Assembly: GCA_001839685.1 (NCBI GenBank) | Contig: MLAK01000580.1 | Coordinates: 1 to 64,000, forward strand | DNA length: 64,000 nucleotides | Direction: 5' to 3' | DNA from: Tritrichomonas foetus | Lineage: Eukaryota > Parabasalia > Tritrichomonadida > Tritrichomonadidae | In this document: positions 10,430 to 22,700 of the stretch, piece by piece | Position numbering within the stretch: the first letter of the stretch is position 1 | Layout: each line of letters begins with the position of its first letter | Notes under the pieces: model-generated | Seen by the model: only the letters and a program-made list of their open reading frames with translations | Database searches by the model: none | What the model was told of the DNA's origin: nothing | Made by a program: the position numbers and the translations under genes

Positions 10430-12443
10430 GATGAATATTGAATTGAACTTTGAAAAAAAGAAATGAATTTCACAATTGTTATTGGTCTTTTCATTCAATT
10501 GTGTACAATTTTCACTTGACCTATAAAAATATTTATAAAATTTTTCTGAGTAACATTCAATTTTGAAAATAACTTTCTTTGATTACCAATGGTTGTGCAA
10601 ATTTTTATTTCAAATAAGCTTCATCAAACTATTCAAAATATTCTATACTCAGAAATACAGATTTTGAAAAGTGTGATAATTGAGTAAAAAACTTTTTGAT
10701 CAGAGATATCTCTAACACATGTCATTAACTTAATATAAAGAAAATATAAATTGTGCTTGCCCATTAATTAATGCAATTTTTTTTTTGAATTAAACTGGAC
10801 AAGACATCTGAATCTATTGGCATCAAATTTCAATGAACTAAAATAAAAATAAAAAATCTATTCAAAAGTGAATTGTGTTAACATTCGATCTTAACTGATT
10901 GATCTGAAAAATTCATGGATTCCAATTAGTTAGAAATAATGTTATTTCCTCATTTGAGGGCGAAGAATCTTAAAGTATCAATATGGTTTATTAATTAGAG
11001 GAAATTAATATGACGGCACACTTATCTTGCAATTCTATTTCGATTTAAATATTTTTCAAATATGATAGGTATGCCAATGAAAAGTTTATTGTGATTTCAT
11101 AAGCCCATAATATGATGATTTATATAAATAATAAATTCTACAATAATCTTCTAATATTAATTTTTATGAAAAGACACTTTTTAATATGCAATCGATCAGC
11201 TTTTTAATTCATCAAGAATAATTGCCGTGAAACTTTCTTAAACCCATAGAAATTTGGTTAATTAATCGATAAACTGCATGAGAAATGTGTTAATTGTTTT
11301 TTATTAATGATAATAATCCTAGTTACTAAGTTTCTAAATTACGAAAAGTGAAAAGATCTAATTATATAAATACCTGTAAAGGTCCAATAATACTCGATTT
11401 TATCAATATTTCACAATTTTTTTCTTTTATTACCAAAAGATTGAGCTGCACTTTCTTCAATTTTTCCCAAAAGTGGAAAAAAATTAAAATAAAATAAAAA
11501 ACTGCTAGAATATATTTTAGTTACAATAATGAAAGGTTCAATAATTCATTGATTTTTTAAAAAATAAGAAAGATAAAACTTTTCATTTATTTATGGGAAT
11601 TCATGGAAAATGAGAAACGGTTTTGAAAATTAATTTCATTCCATAATTACTATTGATTAAAAATAACTAATTCGAAAACGAAATTACAGGATCATTCTAA
11701 GGCTTGATACAATAGCTCATTTAATTCAATTTTCTGATAACCTCATAAAATTGGAATTTCAAAACCAACATTTAGAAAAAGTTCTCAAATTTCACAGAAA
11801 AAGTTTGTATTGATCATTGACAGATTCACCAAACTTTTGTGAATGCCATGTAGTTTCAAAGAACTTATCATTGCTTTTTGAAAGCAAGATATCTTGTCAT
11901 TTTTTCTCCTATTCAATTTTTGACTTTTGAATGACCTCATTGAAACTCTGCTCTCAATAGATGTTGTACAACCTTAGCATTTTAAAGAAATAAAAGAACG
12001 TCATTGTTAGTTTAAAATATCAGAATTCTGAAATAGACTTTCTTTTTTCCAGATTTTTATATTTTATTCGGTTGATGTTTATTATTTTATGTGCAATATA
12101 ATATTGCCAATATCCAGATATTCTAAAAAGATAGGAAAAGAATCAATTTTAGGAAATTCTATTTTTCGTGATCAATTTTGATGATTATCATTTTGAAAAA
12201 ATTTGTCATTGTAAATATATTTGAGTTATTCGTATTTTATTTCTATAAACCATCAGAAAACTGCTTTCTTTTCTTGATAATTTATCATAATATATAATAA
12301 AAAAATAGGATAATTATTATAATTTTTTTGTATTGATTCGGTATTGCAGGTTATTCCTGCACATAAATGTTCAGTGAATCATTGTTTTAAATACTATTTT
12401 AATTGTGATTCACGAGCGATGAATTAGAGAAAAAGTGACACAT
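10430..12443. other. Gene-free AT-rich spacer
   Basis: About 2 kb, very AT-rich, with stops in all frames at short intervals. I found no gene, intron consensus, RNA gene or clear repeat. Confidence 0.55.
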
Positions 12444-12449
12444 TCACTT
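12444..12449 (+). promoter_or_regulatory. Initiator-like TCACTT upstream of the USP-like gene
   Basis: TCACTTTTTC at 12444-12453 fits the parabasalid initiator and lies 12 nt (from its A) before an ATG at 12458-12460 that is out of frame with the main coding region. See the finding on the USP-like start. Confidence 0.35.
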
Positions 12450-12557
12450 TTTCGAGTATGGAAAAAATTGATCAATGAATTGACATTGTTTTGTCATAAA
12501 AAGTTTAGTTGTCATACCAAATCAATCAAAAAATTGATAGAGTGTAACACAAAATTT

Positions 12558-15044
12558 ATGAGCATACTAAATGTGGGGAAAATTAGTACAACCGGGTCAA
12601 CTAATATTTATGGATGCTTATTACAGCTTATTATTCATATGAAAAAATTAACAGATGGATTTTATGATCTTATCAAACTACTTCCAGACAATCTAATATT
12701 AGCATCAATAATAGATATTTATACACAATTTAACCATAAGAATGAATATCTTTCAATAGATTCGTTCATACATGCAATTAATTGTGACTCTAATTCAAAT
12801 TATTTTGTTGATGATTTCTATAATATTTTCACAAGCATAATTCCTTCAATTGATAAATCTTACATCATTGACAGTTTTTTATTGACATCAAAAAATTGTT
12901 TTGCTACACTTGAAAGAAATAAAAAAAAAGAGCAATCTTGCATCTTTGAATTGTTTATTGAAGATGGAGAATTTCTATCAAATTCTATTTCTAATCAATA
13001 TAAACTCTCTGATGAAAAAACAATCAATTATTTGTTTTTTAGCCCTGTTCAAAAAGATGCAAAAATCAAACTAGAATCATCTTGTATTCTCCCAAATACA
13101 ACTTATCAATCAGACGTCAACAAAGTATATTTTCTATTTTCAATTATAATTTCAATGAAAAGTGAGCCACAAAAATATGTTTTATTTTTAGCAGATGAAA
13201 ACAATTGGGTCAAATATAAAGATGAAGAAATAATAAAAATAAATGATCTAAAAAACATTCAACAAATTATTAATCAAAATGATGTTCAAATTGAACTTTT
13301 TGGGTTTACAAATGACGTTGAAAATGTGGAAAAAATCAACTTTTTGGATTTCACTCATAAATCAATGATCAAAATATTAAGTCCTATCACTGAAGAAGAA
13401 TTTGACGAACTTAAAACAACAAAAGCTACCCAATTTAATAATTCCAATAGAGGATCATCCTTATCTGCCAGACCTGCAAGAAACCCTTTAAAAGTTTCAA
13501 GCTCAGATTCAATAACCAAAAATGATAAAACCGAAATTATAAAAAGTCCATCTATTGAAACAATTAAAAAGACAGAAAAGAATAAAGCAACAGACAAAAA
13601 GGAAAGCATTAGTGAAAATGAAAGAAACAAAGAAAATAAAATTGATGGAATTGAGAATAACAAAATAGAAATCGGTGATAAGCAAAATAAATCGTCTAAA
13701 AAACCAAATACATTATCATCAACAGTATTATCTATTTCTAACAAGACTGATATTTCAAGCAGAGGCAAAAACACTCACAAAGAACCTAATTATGTAATTG
13801 GACAACTAGAATTAGTCGATGATGATAGAATTGAAAATAGCAGTAATGATAGTAACAAATTAAAACAGGATATAAATTCAAAGAAATCGGTCAAATCTGT
13901 AATACAAAAGAAGAGCAACGATCGCCAAACTAATAAATACTCCTTAAATATTTTAATATTTGATATTAAAAAAATGGATTTGGTGAAAAACAAAGAAATT
14001 ACCAACATTAATTTTGAAAAAAGACAAGAAGAAATCCAAAAATGTAAAAAAAAGTTTTCGTACTTCTACAACTTTCAATTCCATACTGGCGATATCTTGA
14101 AATGTAGTAGCTGTGATTATTTTGATAATACAGAATTGAATGTTACAATGATCATAATTTCACGTAAATTTGTAGATTTCTTTAAAAAATACATTTCAGA
14201 ATTAAGTCACCAAATTGAATTGAATTTTGTAGAAATGGAATCAAATCATATTTGTTTGGTGAGCAAATTCCATCAAGATCAAACGATGTCATATATAAAA
14301 GAATTTGCTGAAAAATATTTGCCTGGAAATCCAAGTGAAATATTGTTTAAAGATAAAAACAAAGATAAATACCATCATATTGTAGAAAAACATTCAGAAT
14401 ATTCGATAAGGCAATTTGTGAAATTAGTTAACATGTCAAAATTATATTTTAGAGTAAAACCCTCAGATCAGGAAATTTCTACAACTAGTAGTAATGAAAA
14501 TGGAAACAAAAGAATAATTAGTGTGTTTCGTTATTTACGATCAAAATATAAAGGGAAATCAACTACACTTATTCCTATAAAAAAATCTAAAGAGAAATAT
14601 ACTGTTGAAAGTATTCTGCAAGTTGTTGTTCAAAATCCAGAAAAAAGGTTTCTTATTTACTCAATAAATGAAAAATTTCAAGTTAATTGGTATGATAAAG
14701 AAACATTGATACAAGATTTGCCTGATACTATTTATGTTCAACTAAGGCCATCAAAACATGATTTCCAATTGATTGGAATATTTTTTGATTTAGAACCAAC
14801 GAATGAATATTTCGCTGTTGAATATCGTGATTCTGATACAATTAAAAATATTATTGAAAAAATACAACGGTATTTAAATATTGCTGAAACACCTGAATTG
14901 TTTTATTATTTACACAATTCTTATCGCCGATTAAAAAACTTGAGAAGGTCCAATGGCCAGGAATTAATCATTGCAAACTATCAGGTTGGTATATCCCAGA
15001 AAATGTCAAATATTTTACATTCTACACAAGCTGAAGCCAAATAA
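12558..15044 (+). CDS. USP-like protein lacking catalytic Cys and His (putative pseudo-deubiquitinase)
   Basis: A long frame whose N-terminal 250 residues resemble the ubiquitin-specific protease (USP7/UBP15-type) fold. The Cys-box equivalent reads G-S-T-N-I-Y-G-C-L-L-Q, where active enzymes have G-x-T-C-Y/F-x-N-x-L-L-Q, so the nucleophile is Asn (codon 12603-12605). The His-box equivalent reads Q-K-Y-V-L-F-L-A-D-E-N-N-W-V-K-Y-K-D-E-E, lacking the GHY histidine. A Ser/Lys/Asn-rich linker (DNA about 13400-13920) leads to a C-terminal half with ubiquitin-like beta folds, as in USP7. It may bind ubiquitin without cutting it. The frame is open from 12423, but the first in-frame ATG is 12558; the true start may lie at 12458 with a frameshift. 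The assignment rests on motif alignment by eye and is moderate. Confidence 0.5.
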   Translation: MSILNVGKISTTGSTNIYGCLLQLIIHMKKLTDGFYDLIKLLPDNLILASIIDIYTQFNHKNEYLSIDSFIHAINCDSNSNYFVDDFYNIFTSIIPSIDKSYIIDSFLLTSKNCFATLERNKKKEQSCIFELFIEDGEFLSNSISNQYKLSDEKTINYLFFSPVQKDAKIKLESSCILPNTTYQSDVNKVYFLFSIIISMKSEPQKYVLFLADENNWVKYKDEEIIKINDLKNIQQIINQNDVQIELFGFTNDVENVEKINFLDFTHKSMIKILSPITEEEFDELKTTKATQFNNSNRGSSLSARPARNPLKVSSSDSITKNDKTEIIKSPSIETIKKTEKNKATDKKESISENERNKENKIDGIENNKIEIGDKQNKSSKKPNTLSSTVLSISNKTDISSRGKNTHKEPNYVIGQLELVDDDRIENSSNDSNKLKQDINSKKSVKSVIQKKSNDRQTNKYSLNILIFDIKKMDLVKNKEITNINFEKRQEEIQKCKKKFSYFYNFQFHTGDILKCSSCDYFDNTELNVTMIIISRKFVDFFKKYISELSHQIELNFVEMESNHICLVSKFHQDQTMSYIKEFAEKYLPGNPSEILFKDKNKDKYHHIVEKHSEYSIRQFVKLVNMSKLYFRVKPSDQEISTTSSNENGNKRIISVFRYLRSKYKGKSTTLIPIKKSKEKYTVESILQVVVQNPEKRFLIYSINEKFQVNWYDKETLIQDLPDTIYVQLRPSKHDFQLIGIFFDLEPTNEYFAVEYRDSDTIKNIIEKIQRYLNIAETPELFYYLHNSYRRLKNLRRSNGQELIIANYQVGISQKMSNILHSTQAEAK

Positions 15045-15978
15045 ATTAATTAGTGAGTGAAATCATCGTTTTCATCATAAGATAAAAGATAGGATCAGTT
15101 TTAAGATAGGATTAAATGTGGGAAGCTAATAATTTGATGAACCAATATTCGAAAAGGAATGATGGAGATGAGAATTAATATATAAAAAGAATATTATGAC
15201 TTAAATAGTCATTAGGATGTAAGATAAACCACTTTTCATGTTAATTGTAAGTTGAAATCATAAGTTGAATAAGAAATCATTAAGTTGAATAAGAAATTAT
15301 AAGTTGAATAAGAAATCATTAAGTTGAATAAGAAATTATAAGTTGAATATGAGTAAAATGGGCATAGTATACATAATGTTTAAGATGACTTTAATTTTCT
15401 TTTGATCGATGACATTTATATAACTTCGTTATTATTTAGAATATTGTTCCATAAAATTAAATATTTAAATACTCCAAGAAGTGGTGTATTTAAACTAAAT
15501 AAATCTACATCACCTGCTTAGAGTTTAAAACTATATCTGATTGATGGATATGATCACGATTACAATTAAATAAAATAAATTCGCCAATTAAGCGGTGATT
15601 TAAACTTACAATAATGATGATTTCATAGTATCTTCGTAAAAAAAGATGTTTGAAAAATGTAGTAAAATCCAGAGATTAGATATTTAGTATCAATACACCC
15701 CTTCTCTGCGATTTCAACTCAGAAATTTGATTGGTTATTAATAGAAAATTTAAATAACCATTGAATTCCCAAAATTTTAATCTTTCTCGATAATAGAAAA
15801 GAAATAAACATATAGTTTCTAATTAAATATTAATCTATATTATCTATCTATTATTCTGACAAAAGTTAAAAAGTATTAATATATATAGAAATTCCAAAAA
15901 GATTTTCTTGTTTAGTAAAATACTCATGCATTAAATAAAATTCTATAAATTTTTTTATAAATACTCAATTCTTTTGCT
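15045..15978. other. Convergent intergenic region with minisatellite
   Basis: A 934-bp AT-rich region between the 3' ends of two convergent genes. It holds the 20/19-bp tandem repeat described separately; otherwise I see nothing in it. Confidence 0.6.
15249..15353 (+). repeat. 20/19-bp alternating minisatellite
   Basis: Units AAGTTGAATAAGAAATCATT (20 bp, at 15262 and 15301) alternate with a 19-bp variant ending in TTAT (at 15282 and 15321), giving a 39-bp higher-order unit present twice. Partial units flank them at 15249 and 15340. Confidence 0.9.
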
Positions 15979-16368
15979 TTAGACAACAATTTCAATTCTA
16001 TTTCCGTCTGGATCAGCAATCGCAGCTTCATAATAGCCGTCTCCTGTTGTGCGTGGTTCACCAATAATTTTAATTCCCTTCTTTCGATATTCTTCGATTA
16101 ATGAATTCACTTTTTCTTTTGATCCAACACAAAATGCAAAATGAGCTATTCCTATATGTTCGATATTTGGGTCTTTCACTCCATCATGAATATCTTTTCT
16201 TTGCATAATTTCGAGTTGAGCGCCTGTTTCAAATGAAATCATGTATGATTCGAATCCTTTTGTGGGATTTACATACTTTTCGTTGCTTGTGCCATTGAAA
16301 TTTTCCATATAGAATTTGCGGTAGTTTTCCAAGTCGTTGGTCCAAAGGGCAACATGCGTGATGAACAT
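15979..16368 (-). CDS. VOC/glyoxalase-like metalloprotein
   Basis: A 129-residue single-domain member of the vicinal-oxygen-chelate superfamily (glyoxalase I, lactoylglutathione lyase-like). The four expected metal-ligand positions are present: His5 (F-I-T-H-V-A), Glu53 (L-E-I-M), His76 (I-A-H-F-A-F) and Glu126 (I-E-I-V). The motif D-P-D-G-N-R-I-E near the end is typical. The length fits short bacterial-type proteins that act as homodimers. A methylglyoxal-detoxifying role is possible, but many VOC proteins have other substrates. It has no targeting peptide and is probably cytosolic. It diverges from the BEACH gene at 16781 and has an Inr-like TCATTT 11 nt before its ATG. Bacterial origin by transfer is plausible but not shown. 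Confidence 0.88.
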   Translation of the reverse strand: MFITHVALWTNDLENYRKFYMENFNGTSNEKYVNPTKGFESYMISFETGAQLEIMQRKDIHDGVKDPNIEHIGIAHFAFCVGSKEKVNSLIEEYRKKGIKIIGEPRTTGDGYYEAAIADPDGNRIEIVV

Positions 16369-16375
16369 TTTATAG

Positions 16376-16381
16376 AAATGA
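16376..16381 (-). promoter_or_regulatory. Initiator-like TCATTT upstream of the VOC gene
   Basis: AAATGA on the + strand reads TCATTT on the coding strand. Its A is 11 nt before the ATG, the usual spacing in trichomonads. Confidence 0.45.
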
Positions 16382-16748
16382 GGTTAAAATGTTTCAAATG
16401 TCACTTAACTTTTATCGGAAATTGATTGTGATTATGGTCGGCCGGATAACACTTATTATTGAAAAAGAGTCATCCACTATCACAATTATTTTGAGTGTTT
16501 TATCGTTTGAGGTTCACTTCAATCTGTTATCCAACTTGGATCATACAAGTTCAATAAATTATTTAGAAAATTTGCTCAATCCAAAGTTCGACCTAAAGAT
16601 TATCTGTTTCATTGAAAAGATATTCTATAAGTTCACAAAATTGACACTTTTATAACTGGTCAGATTTAATCAATAACATGTGAATGATGTAACCAAATAA
16701 AGACTGAAATTTTCACATATTGTCTAGTAATATTCTGTCCTAATTTGG

Positions 16749-16754
16749 TCATTT
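16749..16754 (+). promoter_or_regulatory. Initiator-like TCATTT upstream of the BEACH gene
   Basis: Its A is 30 nt before the ATG at 16781, near the outer limit of the usual spacing, so the call is weak. The 412-bp region from 16369 to 16780 between the divergent genes shows nothing else except a short frame I reject. Confidence 0.3.
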
Positions 16755-16780
16755 CAATTAGAATTTGTGAGCTTTTTTAG

Positions 16781-19700
16781 ATGAACGAGCTTTTATCTCT
16801 CAAGCAAGCATGCATCTCTGTTCTCACAATGAAATTTCAACCTAATCAAATATATATCGGAATTCCAATTGAAATACAAAGAAAATTACAACTGGATTTT
16901 TTTCCAATAATTAAAAATCCTCGAGATTTGCAAAATTTAATGAGTGAAAACCATGATTTTCTTGGCTTATTGAAAAGCACTCCATTTTCAATGAATTTTG
17001 ATCGAGAAATAGTATCTTTCTTTTCGAATGACAAAAATTCAATTATTTCAAATTTTTCACAAAGTGCAACTTTTATTCTTTTTAATGAAATTGTTTTATT
17101 TTATAAGGAATTTAATTGTGAGTTTGTTAATGAAATTCTTGAAATAACTTTTAATCTTATTGATATTTTGAAAAATGATTCTGACAATTTAATTTTAGCT
17201 CAATCACTTTTTCTATCAACGATAGAAGTTTATTTTATAAATCAAAAACAACAGCTTGATAATCCAATCACCCAAAAAATCTTTCATTTATTAGAAAAGT
17301 TCTTATTAATTCCAGGAATTTCTCCAAAATCTCAAAATATTTTATTAATTATAGCAAATAACGCATTTCCAAAATTAAAAATACTTAATTTTTCATATGT
17401 CCGTGAATTTTTCCAATTAGTAGATACACTTCAGAAACAGCTTGCTGATAAATTTGACAAACAAGTGCTTTCAAATATAATTTCCAATCTTACACTTGCT
17501 ATTTCTTCGTTAGACATTTTTGCTTTAGAAATTTTCTCCAAATATTTGAATTTCTTATCAGAAAATTCAATAACAATGACTGTTGATATTCTCATCAAGT
17601 CATTTTTGATCAAGATTTGTAATTTAAATCACCAAATTATTGCTTCAAAAAATTCTGAGAAAAATGATCAAGAAAATGATGATATTATAGATATTTCCCA
17701 ATTTCTATCAAATGACAACCAAATGATTTCCAATGTATATAATAAACATTCAATTTCTGAGAATCTAAATGAATTGACAAATCATCTTCTTGAAATTAAA
17801 GAGAAATCATCGATCACTGAAAATCTTGTGGTTGAAGATGATCCTAATTTTTATCAAATATGTGAAATTATTGCCAATGTTTTGAATGACTTTCCAATTT
17901 TAAAAAAGAGGTTTTTTTTATCATTTATTAAAAAGGTTCAATATGAAGAAGATCGATTTCAGGTTGATTTAATTTATTGTTTAGTTATTTTAATGAAAGG
18001 AGAGGCACCTCTTGATTTCGAATCCCTTCGATTGTTCATTGAAATATCAATGAGTCTCATTTTTATTCCAACAAATGATCAGAAAATTTTGTATTTGAGA
18101 GAAAAAACTTTAATAATGATTTTTAACACGAATTATGATGAACAAGAATTTGGAATTTTATTTAACACATTTGAAAAAAGACCTGATAATTATTCACAAT
18201 TAATTATTTCTTTATGCAATATTGTTGATGAAATTCATAAAACAGACATTATTCTTTTAAATATTCTTTTATCAAATCACAAGTTATTGAATATTTTAAT
18301 AAGTAATGATTCACTTTCTGATTTAATTATATCATCAATTAAGAATGTAAGATATCAAATTTTTGCTTTACTTCATAAAATTATGGAAATCAGATGTGAT
18401 TTGATGATAAATGATCGAAAGCATTTGTCAAAATTTGTTTCATTTAGCTTTGAAATTGATGCAAGAATATTTATTTTTAAACACTTGAAAAAACTGTTAA
18501 AGCAGCATTCTGACAATGAAAATATTCAGAATGAAATTATTCGCCTTTTTGAAATTTTTTCAAATCAACCAAATGAAGATACGATTCAGTTTATGATTGA
18601 TTTATTCAATTTAATCAACAATGAAATAATTTCATCTTCGTTTCTTCATTATATTTCAGATGTTGTTCATTTCATATCTCAATTAGAAAAAAATGAAAAA
18701 GTACAGCAAATTTTAATATCATTTTTGAAAATTTTGTTTCAATTTAGTCATCAAAAACTTAAGCCAATTGGAACTGATTTGTTTGAAAATATTTTTGTTA
18801 ATAATTTCTGTGATTCAAAAGAAATAAACACATTATTAATCGAAAAACTATTTAATTTATCCTGTGGTAGATTAGTTGAAAACCTTTTTAATAATTTGAA
18901 TAATTTTGAATCATTTGAAATCATCAATCCAAGAGCAATTAAAATTATTTTACGAGTTATTTATATTAAAATGGAAGAGAATTCCTTTACTAAAGAAGAA
19001 TTGGTGGATATTAAGATTTTAGTCAATAAAATTAATCAGCTTTCTGACTTCTCTTTAAACAATTGTGAATTATTTAATAGCGTTGGAATTGACATTGATA
19101 CAATTTTATTTATTTTCAAGAAACGAGATGATGAATTGTTTGATCAAGAATTAATGAATTCTTTGCTATTATTGTTATCAAATATTATGATTTCTTCATC
19201 CTCATTAAATTCTGTTAGGACTTTCATTTCCCTTTTGTGTCCCAATGACGGCAAATATTTATCATATTATCACAAAAATATTGTTAATTCACTTGTTTCT
19301 ATTGTTAATAGGTCAAATAGAGTACCATCTGTGTTTTTCCCTCTCTCTGGAAAAATAATAATTCATGGACTGAATTATCAGAATTTGGTAAATGGACTTA
19401 ATGTTTCATTTTGGCTTTGTCCTTCAGAAAATGATCAATTTCAACTGTTTTCAATCGAATCTTTACTTAATATTTCAATTGTTCATCACCAAGTGAGGTT
19501 CTCATTGATGAATAATGAAAGTGAAATGATCTCACTCGAAAAAAGAATTAAATCATCCAATTGGCAAATTTTTTCCGTTTATCTTTATTATCAAAATTAT
19601 AATTTATCAGTTTCATTTTATAGTGAAAATGAATTATTAGGTTGTCATGATTTTGGTATTGCTATTTCCTCTGATTTTCAATTTGAATCAGTAATTGGTC

Positions 19701-22700
19701 AGAATGGAAATGTCAATGAAATTATGAGTTACTTAGGTTCGTTGTGCATTATTGATGGAAATTCAGAAGAAAATAAAGCGGTTTCGTTCCTTCATAAATT
19801 TGGTTGTAATATTTACAGTGAAAAAATTATTGAAGAAGATGAAAAAATTATTTTATTTGCAATTCCAACTTATATATCTAAAAATAGTCTTTCATTGACA
19901 TTTATTTCAAAATTTGTAAAATGTCAGTTTAATCAAATTAAAATTCAGAAACTACCTTTATCTTTTAATTCTGTCATTGCCAAGCATTCACGTGTCGATT
20001 ACTTTATTCCCCTTTTTGCACAAAGTGGCTTGAATTTACATATTAAAAATGAAAATGATGAATGTCCAAACAATGAAGTCCTGGTTATTCCTGATATTTT
20101 AGAAATAAGTATGAATATAGTTGGTGAATTACTCAAAACCAATACATCAGCCCAATTATCATTCAGTGAGCAGCATGGGTTTGCCATTATTGCTCATCTT
20201 CTTCGATCTGCCGCCAGTGATAAAATTACATTTGGTTTGTATGAAAAAACATTGAGTATTTATGAACTCTTGACAGATCCTGTCTTTAAAAAGAAGTTTG
20301 CTGTAGATATATTATTTGCGATTGATATTTGGATTAGATGTGATGACTTAAATAAAATCGTTTTGAATTGGGTAATGACTTCAAATCAACTCTTTCAAGA
20401 AAGTTTCACAAATATTTCAATTTTATCCATATTAAGAATCTATTTTTGGTACTCTCCAATTGAAGAATCAATAATTTATCAGGATAGGTCACCAAAAATC
20501 AATATAAAAGAATGCCGACTCGTATTTTTAAGTGTAATTGAAAAATCAAATAAATTGAATTCTGTTGATATTGCTTCCTTAATATCGCATGCTTTAAGCT
20601 GTCCTGATATTGAACAATCACTCGAACTTTTAGACTGTCTTTCTAATTTAGTTGAAAATCGCAACAATAGTAATATTTTTGAATCAATTTTATCACTTCA
20701 TTATTTATTGTACATTAAAAACTATCAATTAGTAGAAAAAGCATTAAATATTATCATTGATGCACATACTAAAGGATTAATTCATAGTATTACATTTCCT
20801 GAACATGTTGAAGTCATTTGCTTTGATTTACCTCTACTGTATTCTAATGATGATTTGTTTAAGAATCTTTTTGCTAAATTGGAAAAAAATGTAACTCCTG
20901 AATTATTCAATTTCTGCTTTTATTTGGCGTTAATTACCAAAGAAGATAATTTAATAAAATTGCTCGATTTCATTGAAACTAGGCCTACATTTAATTTTTA
21001 TAATATTAAGAACTCATCGACTTTAAAAACTTGGTGCTTATGGCCAATTGTTGCATTATTCTTATATAATTTATTGACGAAACGAATTTTGGATTTAATA
21101 GTAAGTTCTAATCAAGAGAATTGGCAAAACCTTTATAATATGACTGAAGTTGTTGGTGATATTTTAGAAGTCAATGCGCATGAAATAAAGCATATTATAT
21201 TAATGACAATTGCAACACAAATTGTTTCAATTGGTAATAACGACTGTTTCTTGAAGATGGCTTCTCATTTCCTTTTTGTAAGAGAAAACAAAAGTTTCTT
21301 GAAATATAATGACATTGCTAAAATTGAAAAATGGGATATTTTCAGAGGGAAAATTTTATTCTCTGAACCTCAAATCAATTCTTTAAGTAATCGATTTTAT
21401 TTTGGTACTGTTATGAAAGAAGATGATTTGTGGTGTGATGGTGATTTAGCCCAAGTTGTTGTTTCTTTATATGAAAAAGACCCAGTTGAAAATTATATTG
21501 AGTTCATTATTTTAATGGGTGCTTATTTATTAATCTCTGAAAAAGACCCACTACATAATGTGAAGAAAAAAGTTAAAATATCAAGTTGTCCAGCTCTTTT
21601 GATTTTCAATCATATGGCTGCACACTTTAGAGAAAATAAAATTAATTATAAAAATAAGAAAAATAAAATGGATAAAGATACGTATATTGCTAATTTTATT
21701 GAAAATCATAAATCCTATTTTGATGATTTCTATACTTTTTCAGAGGTTTACCAAAAAGAATTAATGACTATAATCAAAGAATTCAAAGATGATAACCTTG
21801 GGAAATTCAATAATCTATCAAACCAAATGATAAAAAGTTACGCCGATGATGATAAGTATACGAAAAGTTCAACAAAGAAATTATGGTCAACATTTTGGAG
21901 ATCAATGACTGTTGAAAAAGCTCCTTGGTATTATTCAATTCCTCATGTACTGAATGGTAAAACAGTTGGTGGTAACTTCTATAAAAGAGATTTCACTTAT
22001 ACTTATTTGCTTTGTCCCACTAAAATGTCCATAAATTATCACTATGATGATCATTTAAAGGAATCCCTTATTAGAGATTCACGAAACCTTGAATCTGCTG
22101 AAGCTAAATATCAAGAATTAATTGAAAACCAAAAACAGCAAATGGAAGAAGCGAAACCACACGAAGTATTTGCAGTTCTCGGAGAGAAAAATGCAAATAC
22201 GTTAAAGGTTAACACTGCATCGAAATCAACACTTGGAAGAATCAAATTTGAAGTTGATAATTGTGAAATTCGAAAACCTGGGAAAAATAAAGAAAAAGTG
22301 AAATTTATGATCACTAACAATATGATTTTAATTGATACAATTTCAATAAAACCTAATGAAATCCACTTTGTTTTCTTAAGAAACGTTCGCCAGCGTCCAA
22401 CAGCAATTGAAATTTTCGATATTTATGGAAATAGTTATTTCATTAATTTTCCATTTGGTGGTTCAACATCAATTTATGCAATGGATGTTCTAAATCACAT
22501 GAAGTCACTCACCAAAAATGTTCAATTGCAGCCATTTAAGCCATTCTTTGAATCTAAGAATTTCACTCAACAATGGGTAAATGGAGAAATTTCGAATTTC
22601 GAATATTTAATGACATTAAATATTTATGCAGGGCGTTCCTTTAATGATGTATTTAATTATCCTGTTATGCCTTGGGTTATTTCTGATTATCAAAGTAACG

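Noticed and set aside
10404..12443. Search for a spliced upstream exon of the USP-like gene
   Set aside because: No trichomonad-type intron consensus (3' ACTAACACACAG) was seen.
13355..13774. 139-codon minus-strand frame inside the USP-like gene
   Set aside because: It is the antisense of a Ser/Lys/Asn-rich linker, giving a Leu/Ser/Phe-rich translation typical of shadows.
16389..16655. 88-codon + strand frame between the divergent VOC and BEACH genes
   Set aside because: It overlaps the promoter regions of both genes, has random Ile/Leu-rich composition and no recognisable motif.
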